The translations under genes were made by a program, and so were the position numbers. Positions 51,006 through 64,000 of a stretch of 64,000 nucleotides of DNA are shown here, one piece after another. Origin of the DNA: Linum tenue (lineage: Eukaryota; Streptophyta; Magnoliopsida; Malpighiales; Linaceae); contig CAMGYJ010000008.1 of the NCBI GenBank assembly GCA_946122785.1, positions 5,853,742-5,917,741 of the forward strand, given 5' to 3'. Under the pieces are notes generated by a model. That model worked only from the letters and a program-made list of their open reading frames with translations, did not search any database and was not told the origin of the DNA. Every line of letters starts with the position of its first letter. Within the stretch, counting starts at the first letter, position 1.

Positions 51006-53153
51006 ATGCAGGGCATAACAGCATCCGCTGCGTCTCTTTCAATAAACCCATCGCTTAAACCACGAAAACTTCCATACAGAAGCCTCTCCAACCAGAGATT
51101 CACTTGCCTTAACCAATCGAAACCCATTTCTCCTCGGCCGTTTCCATGCCGGAAATGGCTGTTCCTCGCGCCAGTCTCTCTCCCTGGAAATGGCAGATTC
51201 CAGACGGTGGCGGCCAGAGCCGCCGGAGCCCTTTCGGAGAATTCAGGGGAAGACGACAATGACGGCGAGAAATTGACTGGGCTAGCTCGCACGTTGAAGC
51301 TGGGAGCCATGTTTGGCGTCTGGTACCTTCTCAATATCTACTTCAACATTTTCAACAAGCAGGTTCTCAATTCTCACCGTCATTTCTCTTCTTCTTCCTC
51401 CTTTATCAGATCAAGATTGAATCTTTTTGAAAAAATTTCTCTGTGGGGGGGCTACATTTCTTCAGGTTCTGAAGGTGTATCCATTTCCTGCAACGGTGAC
51501 TGCCTTCGAGTTTGGGTGTGGGACTCTCATGGTTCTCACAATGTGGGGGTTGAAACTCTACCACGTCCCTAAACTCACCCGATCTCAGGTAACTTTCCTT
51601 AGAGAAGCTCTGATCAAATGTGTATACCAGCAGCTCTTTTTTAAACCAGGTCGAAAATCGAATGGGTAAGACTAGTTGTTCTAGTAGTGAAAAGGTAAAA
51701 TCGTATTCATTCATACTCAATAACTCAAGTGGATGAGAGATAGTGAATACTAAGTATTCAAAGTCTACTAATTTGAAAGCAGATTCTTTCTATAACTCAG
51801 AATTGTTGAACAATAGGATGAACAATACATCTTATACTACTGTAGATTTCACTATGATGTCTACCTTTTTCTTTATTGGTGACTTTACTTTGGTCAGCTT
51901 GCAGCAATCATCCCATTGGCTCTGGCACACACAATGGGGAACCTTCTGACCAATGTTAGCCTTGGCAAAGTTGCTGTTTCATTCACCCACACAATCAAGG
52001 CCATGGAACCATTCTTCACTGTGCTATTTGCTGCCATTTTCCTTGGGGAGGTAAGGTAAAGTAAATTAATTTATCAGATGGGTCCAACATTCTTTTAGTT
52101 CTTCTTATGGTTAATGAACCAAAAAGTTCATTTCTTGCTAATTTTCGGGGGCCAAAACAAAACAACAACAGAAACCCACAATTTGGGTATTCTCTTCACT
52201 TCTGCCCATAGTTGGAGGAGTGGCATTGGCATCACTGACAGAAGCTTCCTTCAATTGGTAAGGAGAGACCCAAAACCAAAACCTCCATTACTCTCTCTTC
52301 CTCTCTCTTCTACTTTTTATATGAACAGAAAGAATTATTGTGCAAAACAGGACAGGGTTCTGCAGTGCAATGGCCTCCAATGTCACAAACCAGTCAAGGA
52401 ATGTACTCAGCAAGAAGCTTATGGTTCAGAAAGAGGAAACTCTGGACAATGTCAACCTCTTCTCAGTAATAACAATAATCTCGTTTCTACTGTTGGTTCC
52501 CTCGGCGATCTACATCGAAGGGATCAAGTTCACACCCTCATATCTCAAGTCGGCTGTGAGTCTCTTCTAACATCCCCTACACATCAATGTGCTTCCAGAT
52601 GACTAATCCACTTGATGAGAGATCTAACTTGTAATGACTGTTTTTGGACGAAAGGCGAATCAAGGGTTGAATGTGAAGCAGCTCTGCTTGAGATCTCTAC
52701 TTGCTGGCTTCTGCTTCCACAGCTACCAACAAGTAATCTTCCTCTTAGGCCTCATTTCTCCCCTGCCTCACTTGCATATCATTGTTTCCATTGGTTGGGA
52801 TACTGAAACGGGTGATTGGAAAACTGCAGGTGTCTTACATGATACTGGGGATGGTGAATCCTGTGAGCCATGCAGTAGGGAATTGTTTGAAGAGGGTTGT
52901 GGTGATTGTGTCTTCTATCTTCTTCTTCCACACTCCAGTCACTCCAATCAACTCTCTGGGTATTACTTTTCATCTTTGAACTTGATTTGATTGCGTCTCA
53001 GGCAATTGCTTACCCTTTGATTACATGTTAGGAAGTTCAGTTTCTCTTACTGGTTTGGTTTGTTAACTTTGTCCAGGAACTGCAATGGCGCTGTTAGGAG
53101 TGGGTTTGTACTCTAGAGCTAAAAGGATAAAGCCTAAGCCCAAGGCTGTCTGA
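51006..53153 (+). CDS. PPT: Phosphoenolpyruvate/phosphate translocator, chloroplastic, 402 aa, 8 exons
   Basis: Exons are 51006-51362, 51466-51588, 51898-52050, 52172-52257, 52351-52555, 52655-52732, 52830-52959 and 53077-53153; all GT-AG, closed frame. The protein exchanges stromal phosphate for cytosolic phosphoenolpyruvate across the inner envelope, feeding the shikimate pathway and plastid fatty-acid synthesis. Residues 1-85 form a Ser/Arg-rich transit peptide. The DMT-type membrane core starts at [23 protein letters not shown]. It includes [53 protein letters not shown] and [15 protein letters not shown], all typical of PPT proteins and different from triose-phosphate or glucose-6-phosphate translocators. 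The tail [12 protein letters not shown] carries the usual basic end. PPT1 and PPT2 cannot be told apart with certainty; the short, less conserved transit region gives no help. Confidence 0.94.
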
Positions 53154-53500
53154 ATTGTGTAAATTTTTTCTTCAATTTGTTGATATATCATGAAGTTAAT
53201 GAATGAAAAGAATGCATGTGAAACTTTACAGGAATTAGTTATGGAAATGGTTTATGGTATAAAATAATTACGATAAATATAAAAAAGAAAATAATAAATT
53301 ATAACGAATAGATGGTCATTTATCAAATACTTTAGGTCCATACTATTTTAGTATTTTAATAAGAGAAAGTGTCAAAAGAAAAAAAACTATTATAAAAAGA
53401 AAACAGTCTTAATCAAACTCATAACATTTCTTAGTTTCGAGAAAAAAAAACTCAAAGGTAGCTATTCAGCTACTAACAACGGCGGGAATTCGACATCCAC
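53154..53500. other. PPT 3' flank
   Basis: Probable 3' UTR to about 53.23 kb, then AT-rich spacer. No gene is seen. Confidence 0.4.
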
Positions 53501-53733
53501 ACTCAAACTTGATTGTGCAAGCTCGAAGACTTCTTGGCTAGAACTGGGAGGTGGAGCTGCTTCATGTTTCCAGGGAGGGTAATGTTGTTGCCGATTATTT
53601 GGCGTTTCTAGGCCATAGCCTCCCATCGGACAATCACGACATCACTATCCCTTACCCGACGTTATTTTATTGGTTGTATTATGACTTAGTTGAGGTTAGT
53701 ATGCCTCGACTAATTAATTTTAGTGATTATTAA
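53501..53733 (+). pseudogene. Remnant of an RNase H-like (RVT_3-type) domain
   Basis: The frame from 53551 reads MELLHVSREGNVVADYLAFL, then GHSLPS and LFYWLYYDLVEVSMPRLI. This matches the C-terminal part of plant RNase H-like domains found in LINE-derived sequences and their relatives (HV.REgN.vADwLA...G.sLp). Just upstream the residues ARRLLARTG lie in another frame, so at least one frameshift separates them. The upstream reverse transcriptase is absent. Confidence 0.6.
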
Positions 53734-53949
53734 GATTGGAGCGCCCTAATGGCTCCTTTTCCAAAAAATACCTTTAATGCTATTAATGGAAAAAGATATC
53801 CCCTTTTCCCAAATGAGTAATGCATTAATAAGTTTCTATGATAACAGCCAAACAAATTCTGCATTAATTGATGTAATTATCAAAACTTAATTGCTCAATT
53901 ATTCCATAACTAAATTACCAAACATAATTCTAAAAAACACCAAAAATAA
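53734..53949. other. Spacer, MYB gene A 3' flank
   Basis: AT-rich; probable 3' UTR of the minus-strand MYB gene that ends at 53950. Confidence 0.4.
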
Positions 53950-56071
53950 TTAACACTTGCCATCCAGAATATCCAGCAAACCCAGCCCCTCTGCCTCTTC
54001 CCCACCGTTGCCGACCATCCCCATCGCCGGACCGTCCACCTCGCCGTTGTAACTATCAATCGACATCCCAAACAAATTCGTATTACTGAAATCAGAAAAC
54101 GAAAATTCGGGAATCTCCACAGCAGACCCGAATCCTCCGCCTTCGAATCCCCCATCGCTGTCGGCGTCGAAATGGAACGGCTGCTCCGACGCCTCGTGCA
54201 GATCATACATGGCGCCGGAGGCAGGCGGACCGGTTGCTGCCTCAGACGGCGAGCCGATGACGAAGTTGCTATTCGCCACCCAATTGGACGGCGCGGGACT
54301 TTGAATTGTTTCCGTCAATGACGGCGAGGATGGGGAAGTGACGGCGTGGATGTAGTCCTTGAGGGCGGCGGCAGAGGCGGAGGGCTCAGCGGATCGGTAG
54401 TTCCGGCGGGTGGAAATGGGTTGGCGCCTCTTTGCGGCGTTCCAGTGGTTCTTTATGTTGTTTTCGGTCCGGCCCGGGAGTAGCTCTGCAATTTTGGCCC
54501 ATTTGTTTCCCATCTTCTTATGGGCCTGGATTAATATCACATCCTCTTCCTCGCTCCATGCATCTGTCTGCAGCCCACAACCAACACATATTTGATATTT
54601 ACCAGTCACATATGGTGAAGACTCATACTGACAGCCTAAATTAATCGATGATTAAACAAATTATGTTCAAATAAGATAATGCATTCAATAGTAGCACTAT
54701 AATACCGAATAAAACCGGCTGGTAAATTGTGATATGGTTGTTTGACCATGTTGTGCCACCTATAAAGACTATTTCTATGTATCGTAGCACTTTGACGAGC
54801 AACACGATTTCTTTATGGTTCATTCTTCGATGTGATACGATATCATAAAAAATTGTAAATATAATATGGAGTAATTTTAACTTATCATATTTTTGTTAAC
54901 GGTAAACGTGATTCTTTCATGACAAACTTTCACGATTTATTATGCAACTGGTTAAATTACTTCTAGTTGTCACTTTATATATATAAAAAAGACAATTTCA
55001 CTCACATGGTAAGCTCATTACTCCTTTATGCACCAAGAAAACAACAATAAAAAAATCTAACAACAAAATAGATGCGCGAGCTCCACGTATGACTCTCCAA
55101 TGAATGCATGACAAATGTAAAATATCATCTAAAATTACGGTTACAGTAGTATTTTATGTATCTTTACATGCATCATCGAACTCTGAAATGTAAATCAAAT
55201 ACAATTTTTTTTTTTAAAAATACAATTCCAAAACTGAGAAAAATAGGATAGGAGTCAATTCTGACCGAATGCTGATATGTACGTCCACAACAATAGATTG
55301 AATAAGATGATTGATAGATCATATTGAAGGGAGGAATTGATGTCTAAATTACCTTGATATCAGGCTTTAGATGGTTGTGCCACCTTTCTCTACACTGTTT
55401 CCCAATTCTACCATCAAGCTTCCCAGCAATTTGACTCCAACTCTTGACTCCATGCTCACCCACCAATTGAACCAACTTTCTGGGGGAAAATTCATGGAGA
55501 AATTGTCATTGTGAATGAGATCTATACCAAAACAACAATAATAAGAAAATTAGATAACTAACGTGTCTTCTTCAGCGGTCCACTGGCTTTTGGCTATAGA
55601 TTTCTTTGGAGATTTTACTGATAGTGATGATCTCTCATTCCCCACCTCATCCTCGCCAATCCTTTTCCGGGAAGGATTCGGAAAGTGCAGATTATTCTGT
55701 TGCGAGGGGCCATCATTTTGATTGATTTCAATGTTATGAGTTTGAATAAATTTTCCATTATAATGGTTAGGGAAATGGTAGTTCTTGGCTGGTGGGGATG
55801 GGAAGATGGGATTATTGCTATAGCCAAGAATACCATTAATTGGGGTTTGGAGGGTTTGATGATTTTGACCATCAACTTGAGGGAATTCTTGAACAAGTAA
55901 GTCATTAAGAGACTGTGAGGAAGAAGAGAAGGAGGGAAAAAATGGTGTTTTGTGAAGCCCTCCTACGATACTTTCTAGTTCCGGTTTTTGTTGTATTGGA
56001 TAATTCTCGTCGACGAGAAGACTAGTGAATGAAAGTGACTCATCGTTCCTAAGTTGTGCGTCGAAATCCAT
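53950..56071 (-). CDS. R2R3-MYB transcription factor, MYB98/MYB64/MYB119-like, tandem copy A, 417 aa, 3 exons
   Basis: Exons are 55563-56071, 55353-55479 and 53950-54567; frame and splice sites agree. A long N-terminal region (about 155 residues, Ser/Asn/Pro-rich) precedes the MYB domain, as in the MYB98/115/118/119/64 group. R2 runs [20 protein letters not shown] to [18 protein letters not shown]3 runs TDAWSEEEDVILIQAHKKMG to LPGRTENNIKNHWNAAKRRQ. The [15 protein letters not shown] motif is diagnostic of this group and differs from the usual [13 protein letters not shown]. In Arabidopsis members act in female gametophyte (synergid) development and in embryogenic or seed programmes. After the MYB domain, [10 protein letters not shown] is shared with copy B. 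The ATG at 56071 is used; the frame continues upstream only through a TTG. Confidence 0.92.
54955..55117 (-). other. Conserved intronic block (intron 2 of MYB copy A)
   Basis: Shares AAGACAATTT, CTCACATGGTAA, CTCATTACTC, CTCCACGTATGAC and a CATACATGACA/GAATGCATGACA block with intron 2 of MYB copy B (58607-58745). The rest of the introns has diverged. Confidence 0.65.
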
Positions 56072-56147
56072 GCACAAGATGAGGAAGAAGAAGAAGAAAA
56101 GGGGAAAACAGAATGATACAGTGATAACAATAGTACAACATAGAGTC

Positions 56148-56157
56148 GCTTTTTATA
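56148..56157 (-). promoter_or_regulatory. TATA box of MYB copy A
   Basis: CATATAAAAAG on the minus strand lies about 80 bases before the ATG and suits the core promoter. Confidence 0.45.
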
Positions 56158-57125
56158 TGGCCGGGGAGATATGTAAGACTGAGGAGAAAAGGCAAGAAAT
56201 TAAATTAAAAAAGCACAAGAATGGAAAGGTTGTTAAAGAGTTATTAAAGACGAATCTTAGGGGGTAAGAGACGGGGCGAGTAAATGATTTGCTGAAATAT
56301 ATTTTAAAACCGAACCACCCACAAAACACCCAAAGCGATGTGGCTATGTGAGTTGCCACCCAAACCAAACTCAAGTTTCTTTTTCACAATTCGCCCTTCA
56401 CTCTTTCACTTATTTTCTCCTTGTTAACAAAAGATTATTTTATTTATTTGTTGTTTAGTAGATGTATCAGAGTAAGAAATGAATTATTTGGATAGTATTG
56501 TACTTTTTCATATAGATTGATATTGATATTTTTGGATTGGATCCTTTGAATTCGTATTAAGAGTTGTTGTTTTTATATTGATTTCACAATTTATTAGGTC
56601 TGTATAGTATTATAATTGAAGATGTATATATTTTAGTTACAACAACGTTGGATGTATGAGATGGGTGGGTTATCTAAAATCGTGAATATGCGGATGAGGT
56701 TGCAAAACCTCCCTCCTTATGAATTATGGGCATGGGTAGGGGTGGACAACCATCAGGTCTATACCAAATCAAATTGTATCCGATCACTATTTCTACTGGG
56801 TCGAATCGGACCGAATGTATTTTTATTCGGTTTTGGTTCAACAAGTTAGTATGGCAGAAAAATGGTTCAAAATTAAATCTAATCAGATATTATCTCAATT
56901 CGATTTAATTCTAACATGAATCGACTCGATACTCGGGACAAAATATGAATTTGAGTATGTCAAAATGGATTAGGAAAATCCCATCCATTATCATCCCTCA
57001 CACTTTTCCAACTCCATCAACCCAGTTCAACATTTTCCCTCCCTCGCCAAAAAAGCTTCAAACTTTCGCAGAGATCAAACCCCAATCACCCGGAAATTCT
57101 TGCTTACATCCATCAACAGCGGAAA
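56158..57125. other. Intergenic between tandem MYB genes
   Basis: Upstream region of MYB copy A, AT-rich. The stretch from about 56.73 to 57.0 kb begins TAGGGGTGGACAACC and has repeat-like GGTTCGGT words, possibly another decayed TIR element. Boundaries are not clear. Confidence 0.35.
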
Positions 57126-57330
57126 TGAAGAAGCAAGCATTATTCTCCGACAGTTCCACCATCCTTGCTGCTGCAGCAGCACCCTTGGTCATGATGAATT
57201 GATGATCAACAACTCAGTAGCCACATCTGAAGCAGCAGCTGCAAGGGTGTTCAAGGTTGGTGATGATTTCGGGTAGCAAGAACCAACCACCAACAACTCC
57301 CTCATCAGCCCAGTTCTGCAGTGATCATCT
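57126..57330 (+). pseudogene. Remnant of an early nodulin-like (phytocyanin) gene
   Basis: An ATG is followed by a short signal-like stretch (MKKQALFSDSSTILAAAAAP) that ends at stops. In another frame the sequence reads AAAARVFKVGDDFG, then TAG, then QEPTTNNSLI. Phytocyanin-like proteins have FKVGDEFGWQEP at the start of the domain, so the conserved Trp codon has become a stop. Nothing of the copper-binding region follows. It is a short broken fragment. Confidence 0.5.
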
Positions 57331-57696
57331 CTGTTATCGTCAATTCCGTCACTGCTGTTCTCGATACCACATTTGGTGCCCTGTTTGTGCGCCATGAGCC
57401 ACCAATTGGGGTTTGCTCTGTACTTTTGTTCTTCCTTCGGTTTCATTTAGAGTCAGCTCAGTCGGATTCTAGTTGTTGGTTGTCATTTGCTGTTGGCTTG
57501 ATTTTTAGATTGGACATTGGCTTTTTGTTATATATATAGTTTAAAAACAATCCATGAAATCAAGAAACCAGTTCAATTCAACTCATGAATCCATTTCAAC
57601 TCATCCCAGCCTTCCCCTGAGATGTCACCCCTAAATCTAATCCTCTAATTCCCTCTGGGGCCTAACCTGTTTTCAGAAAAGGAAAAATTGACATAA
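57331..57696. other. Spacer, MYB gene B 3' flank
   Basis: No gene is seen; probable 3' UTR of MYB copy B in the last 100 bases. Confidence 0.4.
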
Positions 57697-59766
57697 TTAA
57701 CACTGGTGAATCAGCATATCCAGAAAATCCATCTCAACCGCATCCTCCCTCTCTTCCTCGCCTTTGCTGGGCCTCACCATCGCCGAACTGCCGGCGTAAC
57801 TATCAATCGACATCCCAAATGAATTCGCATTACGATTATCAGCAAACGAAGATTCCTGCATTTCCATAGCAGACCCGAACCTAACGCTGCCGAGTTCAGA
57901 ATCACTGTCGCCGGCAAACAGGAACGGCGGCTCCGACGCCTCGTTCAGATCGTACATGACGGCGGTGGCAGGAGCTTCGGATTCCCTAGACAACGACGAC
58001 CCTGCGGCGAAGTTGCCTTTTTTCGCCCAATTCGATGGCGCGGGAGTGAGAATCTTCTTCTCCACGCTGGGAGAGGACAGGGAGGTGACGGCGTGGATGT
58101 AGTCCTTGAGGGCGGCGGCGGAGGCGGAGGGTTCAGGGGACCGGTAGTTCCGGCGGGTGGAAGGGAATTGGCGCCGTTTGGTGGCGTTCCAGTGATTCTT
58201 TATGCTGTTTTCGGTCCGGCCCGGGAGTCGCTTTGCGATTTCGGCCCATTTGTTTCCCATCTCCATATGGGCCTGGATTAGCTTCTCGTCTTCTTCCTTG
58301 CTCCATGCATCTTTCTGCAACTCACATCATTTATTATCTCAAGCCCATTTTGGTGAAAAATGAAAACCATTAATAAGCCTCAAATAATTGTTTGCTAAGA
58401 CATAATAGAAATTTCAAATCTCACAATAATTGTAATTTTTTATATTTTCATGATTAATTCACGCAATGTTAAATTGATCGCTTTATAACATTAGTACGTA
58501 CAATACAACCAAACCTAAATGTATCGTATATTACCATATGCAAACATATCAAACAATAGTAATCAGATGTTCACGTTTATTGTGGAACTCCTTTTAATGT
58601 TTTAATTACGTCTAGCTGTCACTCCACAAAAAGACAATTTGGCCTCACATGGTAAACTCATTACTCTCATGCACCTAGTAAAAAAAAATACCAATAGAGG
58701 AGAACTCCACGTATGACATCCAGTGCATACATGACACGTGTCAACTATTCATTGTTAAAATTACACGTGGTTTCAGTTTTGAAGAATTAAATGCTTTGAA
58801 GAAGCGTTACTTTTTTTTATCTTAACATGCACAAAGACTGAAATTATTTTTTGAGAAATTTGAAATTGAATCACATAGTACACCACCAATGCAATGATGA
58901 TGATGCCATAGACTCCAAATGTTTATTTTTTTTTATGGAAAACTAAGTAATGCAATAAGATAATTGATAGAAAGGGGAAGTCATTAATGTTATTACCTTC
59001 CTATAAAAAAAATTAATGTTATTACCTTGATATCTGGCTTCAAATGGTTATGCCACCTTTCTCTACATTGTTTTCCAATCCTGCCACCAAGCATCCTCGC
59101 AATTTGAGACCAACTCTTGAGTCCATGCTCGCCCACCAATTGAACCAGCATTCTGAAAAAAAAAACCATATGAATGAGATTGATCCCAAATAGACCATAG
59201 TAAAGATCAAATCAGAGAACTAACTTGTCTTCTTCAAGGGTCCATTGGCCTTTGAATGCAGATCTCTTCGAAGGCTGCCCTGATAAAGATGATCCATCTT
59301 TCCCCTTCATCACTAGCATTGATGTCTCGTCATCATTACTTTGCTCCTGTTGAATTTCTTGATCTTTCTCCATCGTGCCATCCTCGTCAATCCTTTTTAG
59401 GGAAGGATCATTGTTTAAATTGATCTCGTCGGGACGAGTTGGAATGAGCAGTTCGTGACTATGGTAATGGAAATGGTAGTGGTGATGGTGGTTGTTGTTG
59501 GTTGATGACGGTGAGAACCCCCTTGCTAGATCTCGAATGGGATCGGTACTCGAAGGAGAAGGTGGTGTTGGGAAGCTGACGGACGAACACGATTTTGGTT
59601 TGTTTCGAGATGGGGTCGATGAAGAAGAAGGGAATCCTTCCGTGGAGAAGCTGTTAGCACCACTGCAGTAGTCGAGAAACCCATTGATTGGAGTTTGGTG
59701 GGGACGGTGATGGTGATCATCAATGTGAGGGAACTCGTCTCTCGTCAGTTTTGTGTTGAAGTCCAT
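57697..59766 (-). CDS. R2R3-MYB transcription factor, MYB98/MYB64/MYB119-like, tandem copy B, 428 aa, 3 exons
   Basis: Exons are 59225-59766, 59026-59152 and 57697-58314. Structure mirrors copy A: exon 2 is again 127 bp and the last exon again 618 bp. R2 is [20 protein letters not shown] to [18 protein letters not shown]3 is [20 protein letters not shown] to [36 protein letters not shown] and the end ([11 protein letters not shown]) parallel copy A (LGLLDILDGKC). The N-terminal region is different from copy A, with His- and Ser-rich runs, and has diverged much more than the DNA-binding domain. [20 protein letters not shown] fits the Arabidopsis MYB64/119/98 consensus better than copy A does. 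The 5' splice site of intron 2 is duplicated 29 bp downstream. Confidence 0.93.
58607..58745 (-). other. Conserved intronic block (intron 2 of MYB copy B)
   Basis: Counterpart of 54955-55117; see that entry for shared words. Retention of the same words in the same order in two otherwise diverged introns suggests a regulatory role, or recent conversion. Confidence 0.65.
58983..59028. repeat. 29-bp-offset duplication of the intron 2 splice donor
   Basis: ATTAATGTTATTACCTT occurs at 58983-58999 and again at 59012-59028. On the coding strand both give AAG|GTAATAAC, so two consensus donors stand 29 bases apart. Confidence 0.85.
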
Positions 59767-60206
59767 GCGTAAGAAGAGGAGGAAAGAAGCACAGACAAAT
59801 AGTTGGGGACACAATTGGTTTTTTTTTTATGGGTGGGAGAGAGAGAGGGAGAGAGAAGAAAAGGAAACAATATAATTATATGAAGAGACGACATGAAGAA
59901 AAAAAATGCTATTGGATTGATATTTAAAGAGAGACTTAAGTGGGTGAGAGGTATGAAGGAGGATTGACTGTAACTACACACATCAGCTCCATGCTCGTAT
60001 CACTTTTATTTAATTTGCTTTGATGATCGTTCATCTCAATGCGCAACAGCGCAGGGAGAGAGGACATACGCAGTTGGCACTACCAAGAGGTTCTGACTTT
60101 CTTAAACGGCTCCAAGCAGCAGACTATCTTATGATTAGCATGTACATACTTGCAGGGTATTTTTTAATCGATTATTTCAACAGGCTTAGGGACGGAAATC
60201 AACTTA
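59767..60206. other. MYB copy B promoter and spacer
   Basis: The first 200 bases are GA-rich and probably the 5' UTR and core promoter of the minus-strand MYB gene. No other gene is seen. Confidence 0.4.
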
Positions 60207-60536
60207 GGGGTTGTTTGGAGGTTGAGATTTGAAGTGAGGTATTTAGCAAATACATGTCATGATAAGATTAAGTCGTTTTTTTGGTTCACTTTGAGTTAGA
60301 GTGCATGCATTACCTTTTTGTTAGGCCCACCTACAATCACTCCAAATGAATGATTATAAATCTCTACTAAAAGGTGAGATTGTTAACGAGGGATTGTCTA
60401 CCCTACTTTTTGTTTCATCATTGCCCTTCCAAACAAAGTATTTTCATAATACATGCATTGAATCAATACATCAAATGATAATACACTAATTGACCTAATA
60501 CATCAATTTGAATAATCACAACTTCCAAACGACCCC
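60207..60536. mobile_element. PIF/Harbinger-like MITE, 330 bp
   Basis: The left end GGGGTTGTTTGGAGGTTG is inverted at the right end (CAACTTCCAAACGACCCC). TTA flanks both sides (60204-60206 and 60537-60539). It is short with no coding capacity. Its terminal GGGGT(C/T)GTTTG resembles the element at 2822-3705, so the two may belong to one superfamily. Confidence 0.8.
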
Positions 60537-60539
60537 TTA

Positions 60540-61309
60540 GAGCCAGTCACACGCTCATACTTCGTAACAAAGCACGAAATTGTACAGTGTGTATACTTGA
60601 AGCATGTACATACTGTATTAGGGTGTCCAGTAGCCACAAACAAGGCTATAACTCGAACCACATGATCTTTGCATTACCCTCATTCGTTAGGGACAAAGAA
60701 GCCTCCTCAAACATATGCATCATGGTCCTCGTAATAGAAGAATGAAATTTACCTTAGCATATGTCATTAGTTACGATATGGCTCGCCAGTCACCACTCAC
60801 ATTAAACCCTACAAGACTACCTGAAGCTAAAACAGAAACCCTGATAGACGAACAGTCCGAAGAAAAGTACGTACAACGACTGAAAGGCGGTGTTCCAAAC
60901 AGAACCTAAACTTAATACAAACATGAACACATATTTCTGTCTGTGACGCCAAACTTCCACACTACATACACATGCCCATAGTTTACCTCCCAACCTTTAA
61001 ACAGAGTTCACTAACAAAACAGAGTTCCCAAACTAAACAAATTTTCATCAAAGAGTGTAATTTGCCGTACTTCTGACACTCCCCATCCAAGATGACCTTC
61101 AGAGTAAGGGAAGTGTCGTACAAAAAATGGAATTACCACCGTCCTTGTTCAGATTCTTTTACCTGGTTAGTACTAGTAGTAGTAGTACTAGCGATAATAC
61201 TGCTAATAGTAGAACACCCGAGATGCTTCTGTGTGGTGAGACCTGTTCAGGCCTGATTCATGCCTTCCTCGCCATCTTCCCCGTAATCACTACATCTTCC
61301 CATCTGTCT
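60540..61309. other. Intergenic and helicase 3' UTR
   Basis: No gene is recognised. The last few hundred bases are the probable 3' UTR of the minus-strand helicase gene. A short TAG/TAC-rich run (AGTAGTAGTAGTACTAG) lies near 61170-61195. Confidence 0.4.
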
Positions 61310-63903
<2,594 letters not shown>

Positions 63904-64000
63904 CTGGAAAAAGAAAAAATCCAGCAATTTTCAATAAGGCCACGACTGGCTTCAAGATTTTCTGGTTGAATTCTTTTCAGATCTATGATGGAGTGAGTGG

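Overview
The window is nuclear DNA from a flowering plant, most likely a eudicot. The genes have many short GT-AG introns in AT-rich sequence. They encode plant-only products: a chloroplast ribosomal protein, a plastid phosphoenolpyruvate translocator, a chloroplast NAD(P)H dehydrogenase, a pentatricopeptide protein and R2R3-MYB factors. The species cannot be told from the sequence. Exon boundaries were placed by hand from reading frame, GT-AG signals and family conservation, without transcript data.

Layout. 0.4-9.1 kb is gene-rich: a P-class PPR gene (+), plastid bL12 (-), a nuclear tRNA-Pro(UGG) (-) beside a broken partial copy, and a tail-anchored monodehydroascorbate reductase (-). 9.1-25.5 kb is sparse: TIR transposons, a hairpin transcript candidate at 15.9 kb, and one MYB21/24-type gene (-) at 17.0-19.3 kb. 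25.5-28.5 kb holds a small mitochondrial membrane protein gene (+) and a multi-pass membrane protein gene (-). 29-34 kb holds two more TIR elements, an unusual intronless ubiquitin/eS31-like fusion gene (+) and a small TIGR01589-type gene (-). 34.3-39.9 kb is a divergent pair: NDC1 (-) and the tRNA m1A58 methyltransferase catalytic subunit TRM61 (+). 39.9-49.3 kb is a rearranged accessory zone. It has an inverted copy of the TRM61 3' flank, a direct duplication of about 1.2-1.7 kb with a hAT-like element in one copy only, a truncated GIF-like gene, a 289-bp tandem duplication, and a 1,256-bp Pack-MULE carrying pieces of a proline-rich receptor kinase gene. 51-53.2 kb encodes the PEP/phosphate translocator. 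53.9-59.8 kb is a tandem pair of MYB98/MYB64/MYB119-like genes (-). 61.3-64 kb is the 3' part of a DEAD-box RNA helicase gene (-) that runs off the window.

The genes are independent housekeeping or regulatory units, not an operon. Functional links are loose: bL12, NDC1 and PPT act in plastids, and MDAR and NDC1 both serve redox or quinone homeostasis. The most notable structures are the Pack-MULE, the divergent ubiquitin-S27a fusion, the transposon insertion with an empty paralogous site, and the uncharacterised hairpin at 15.9 kb.
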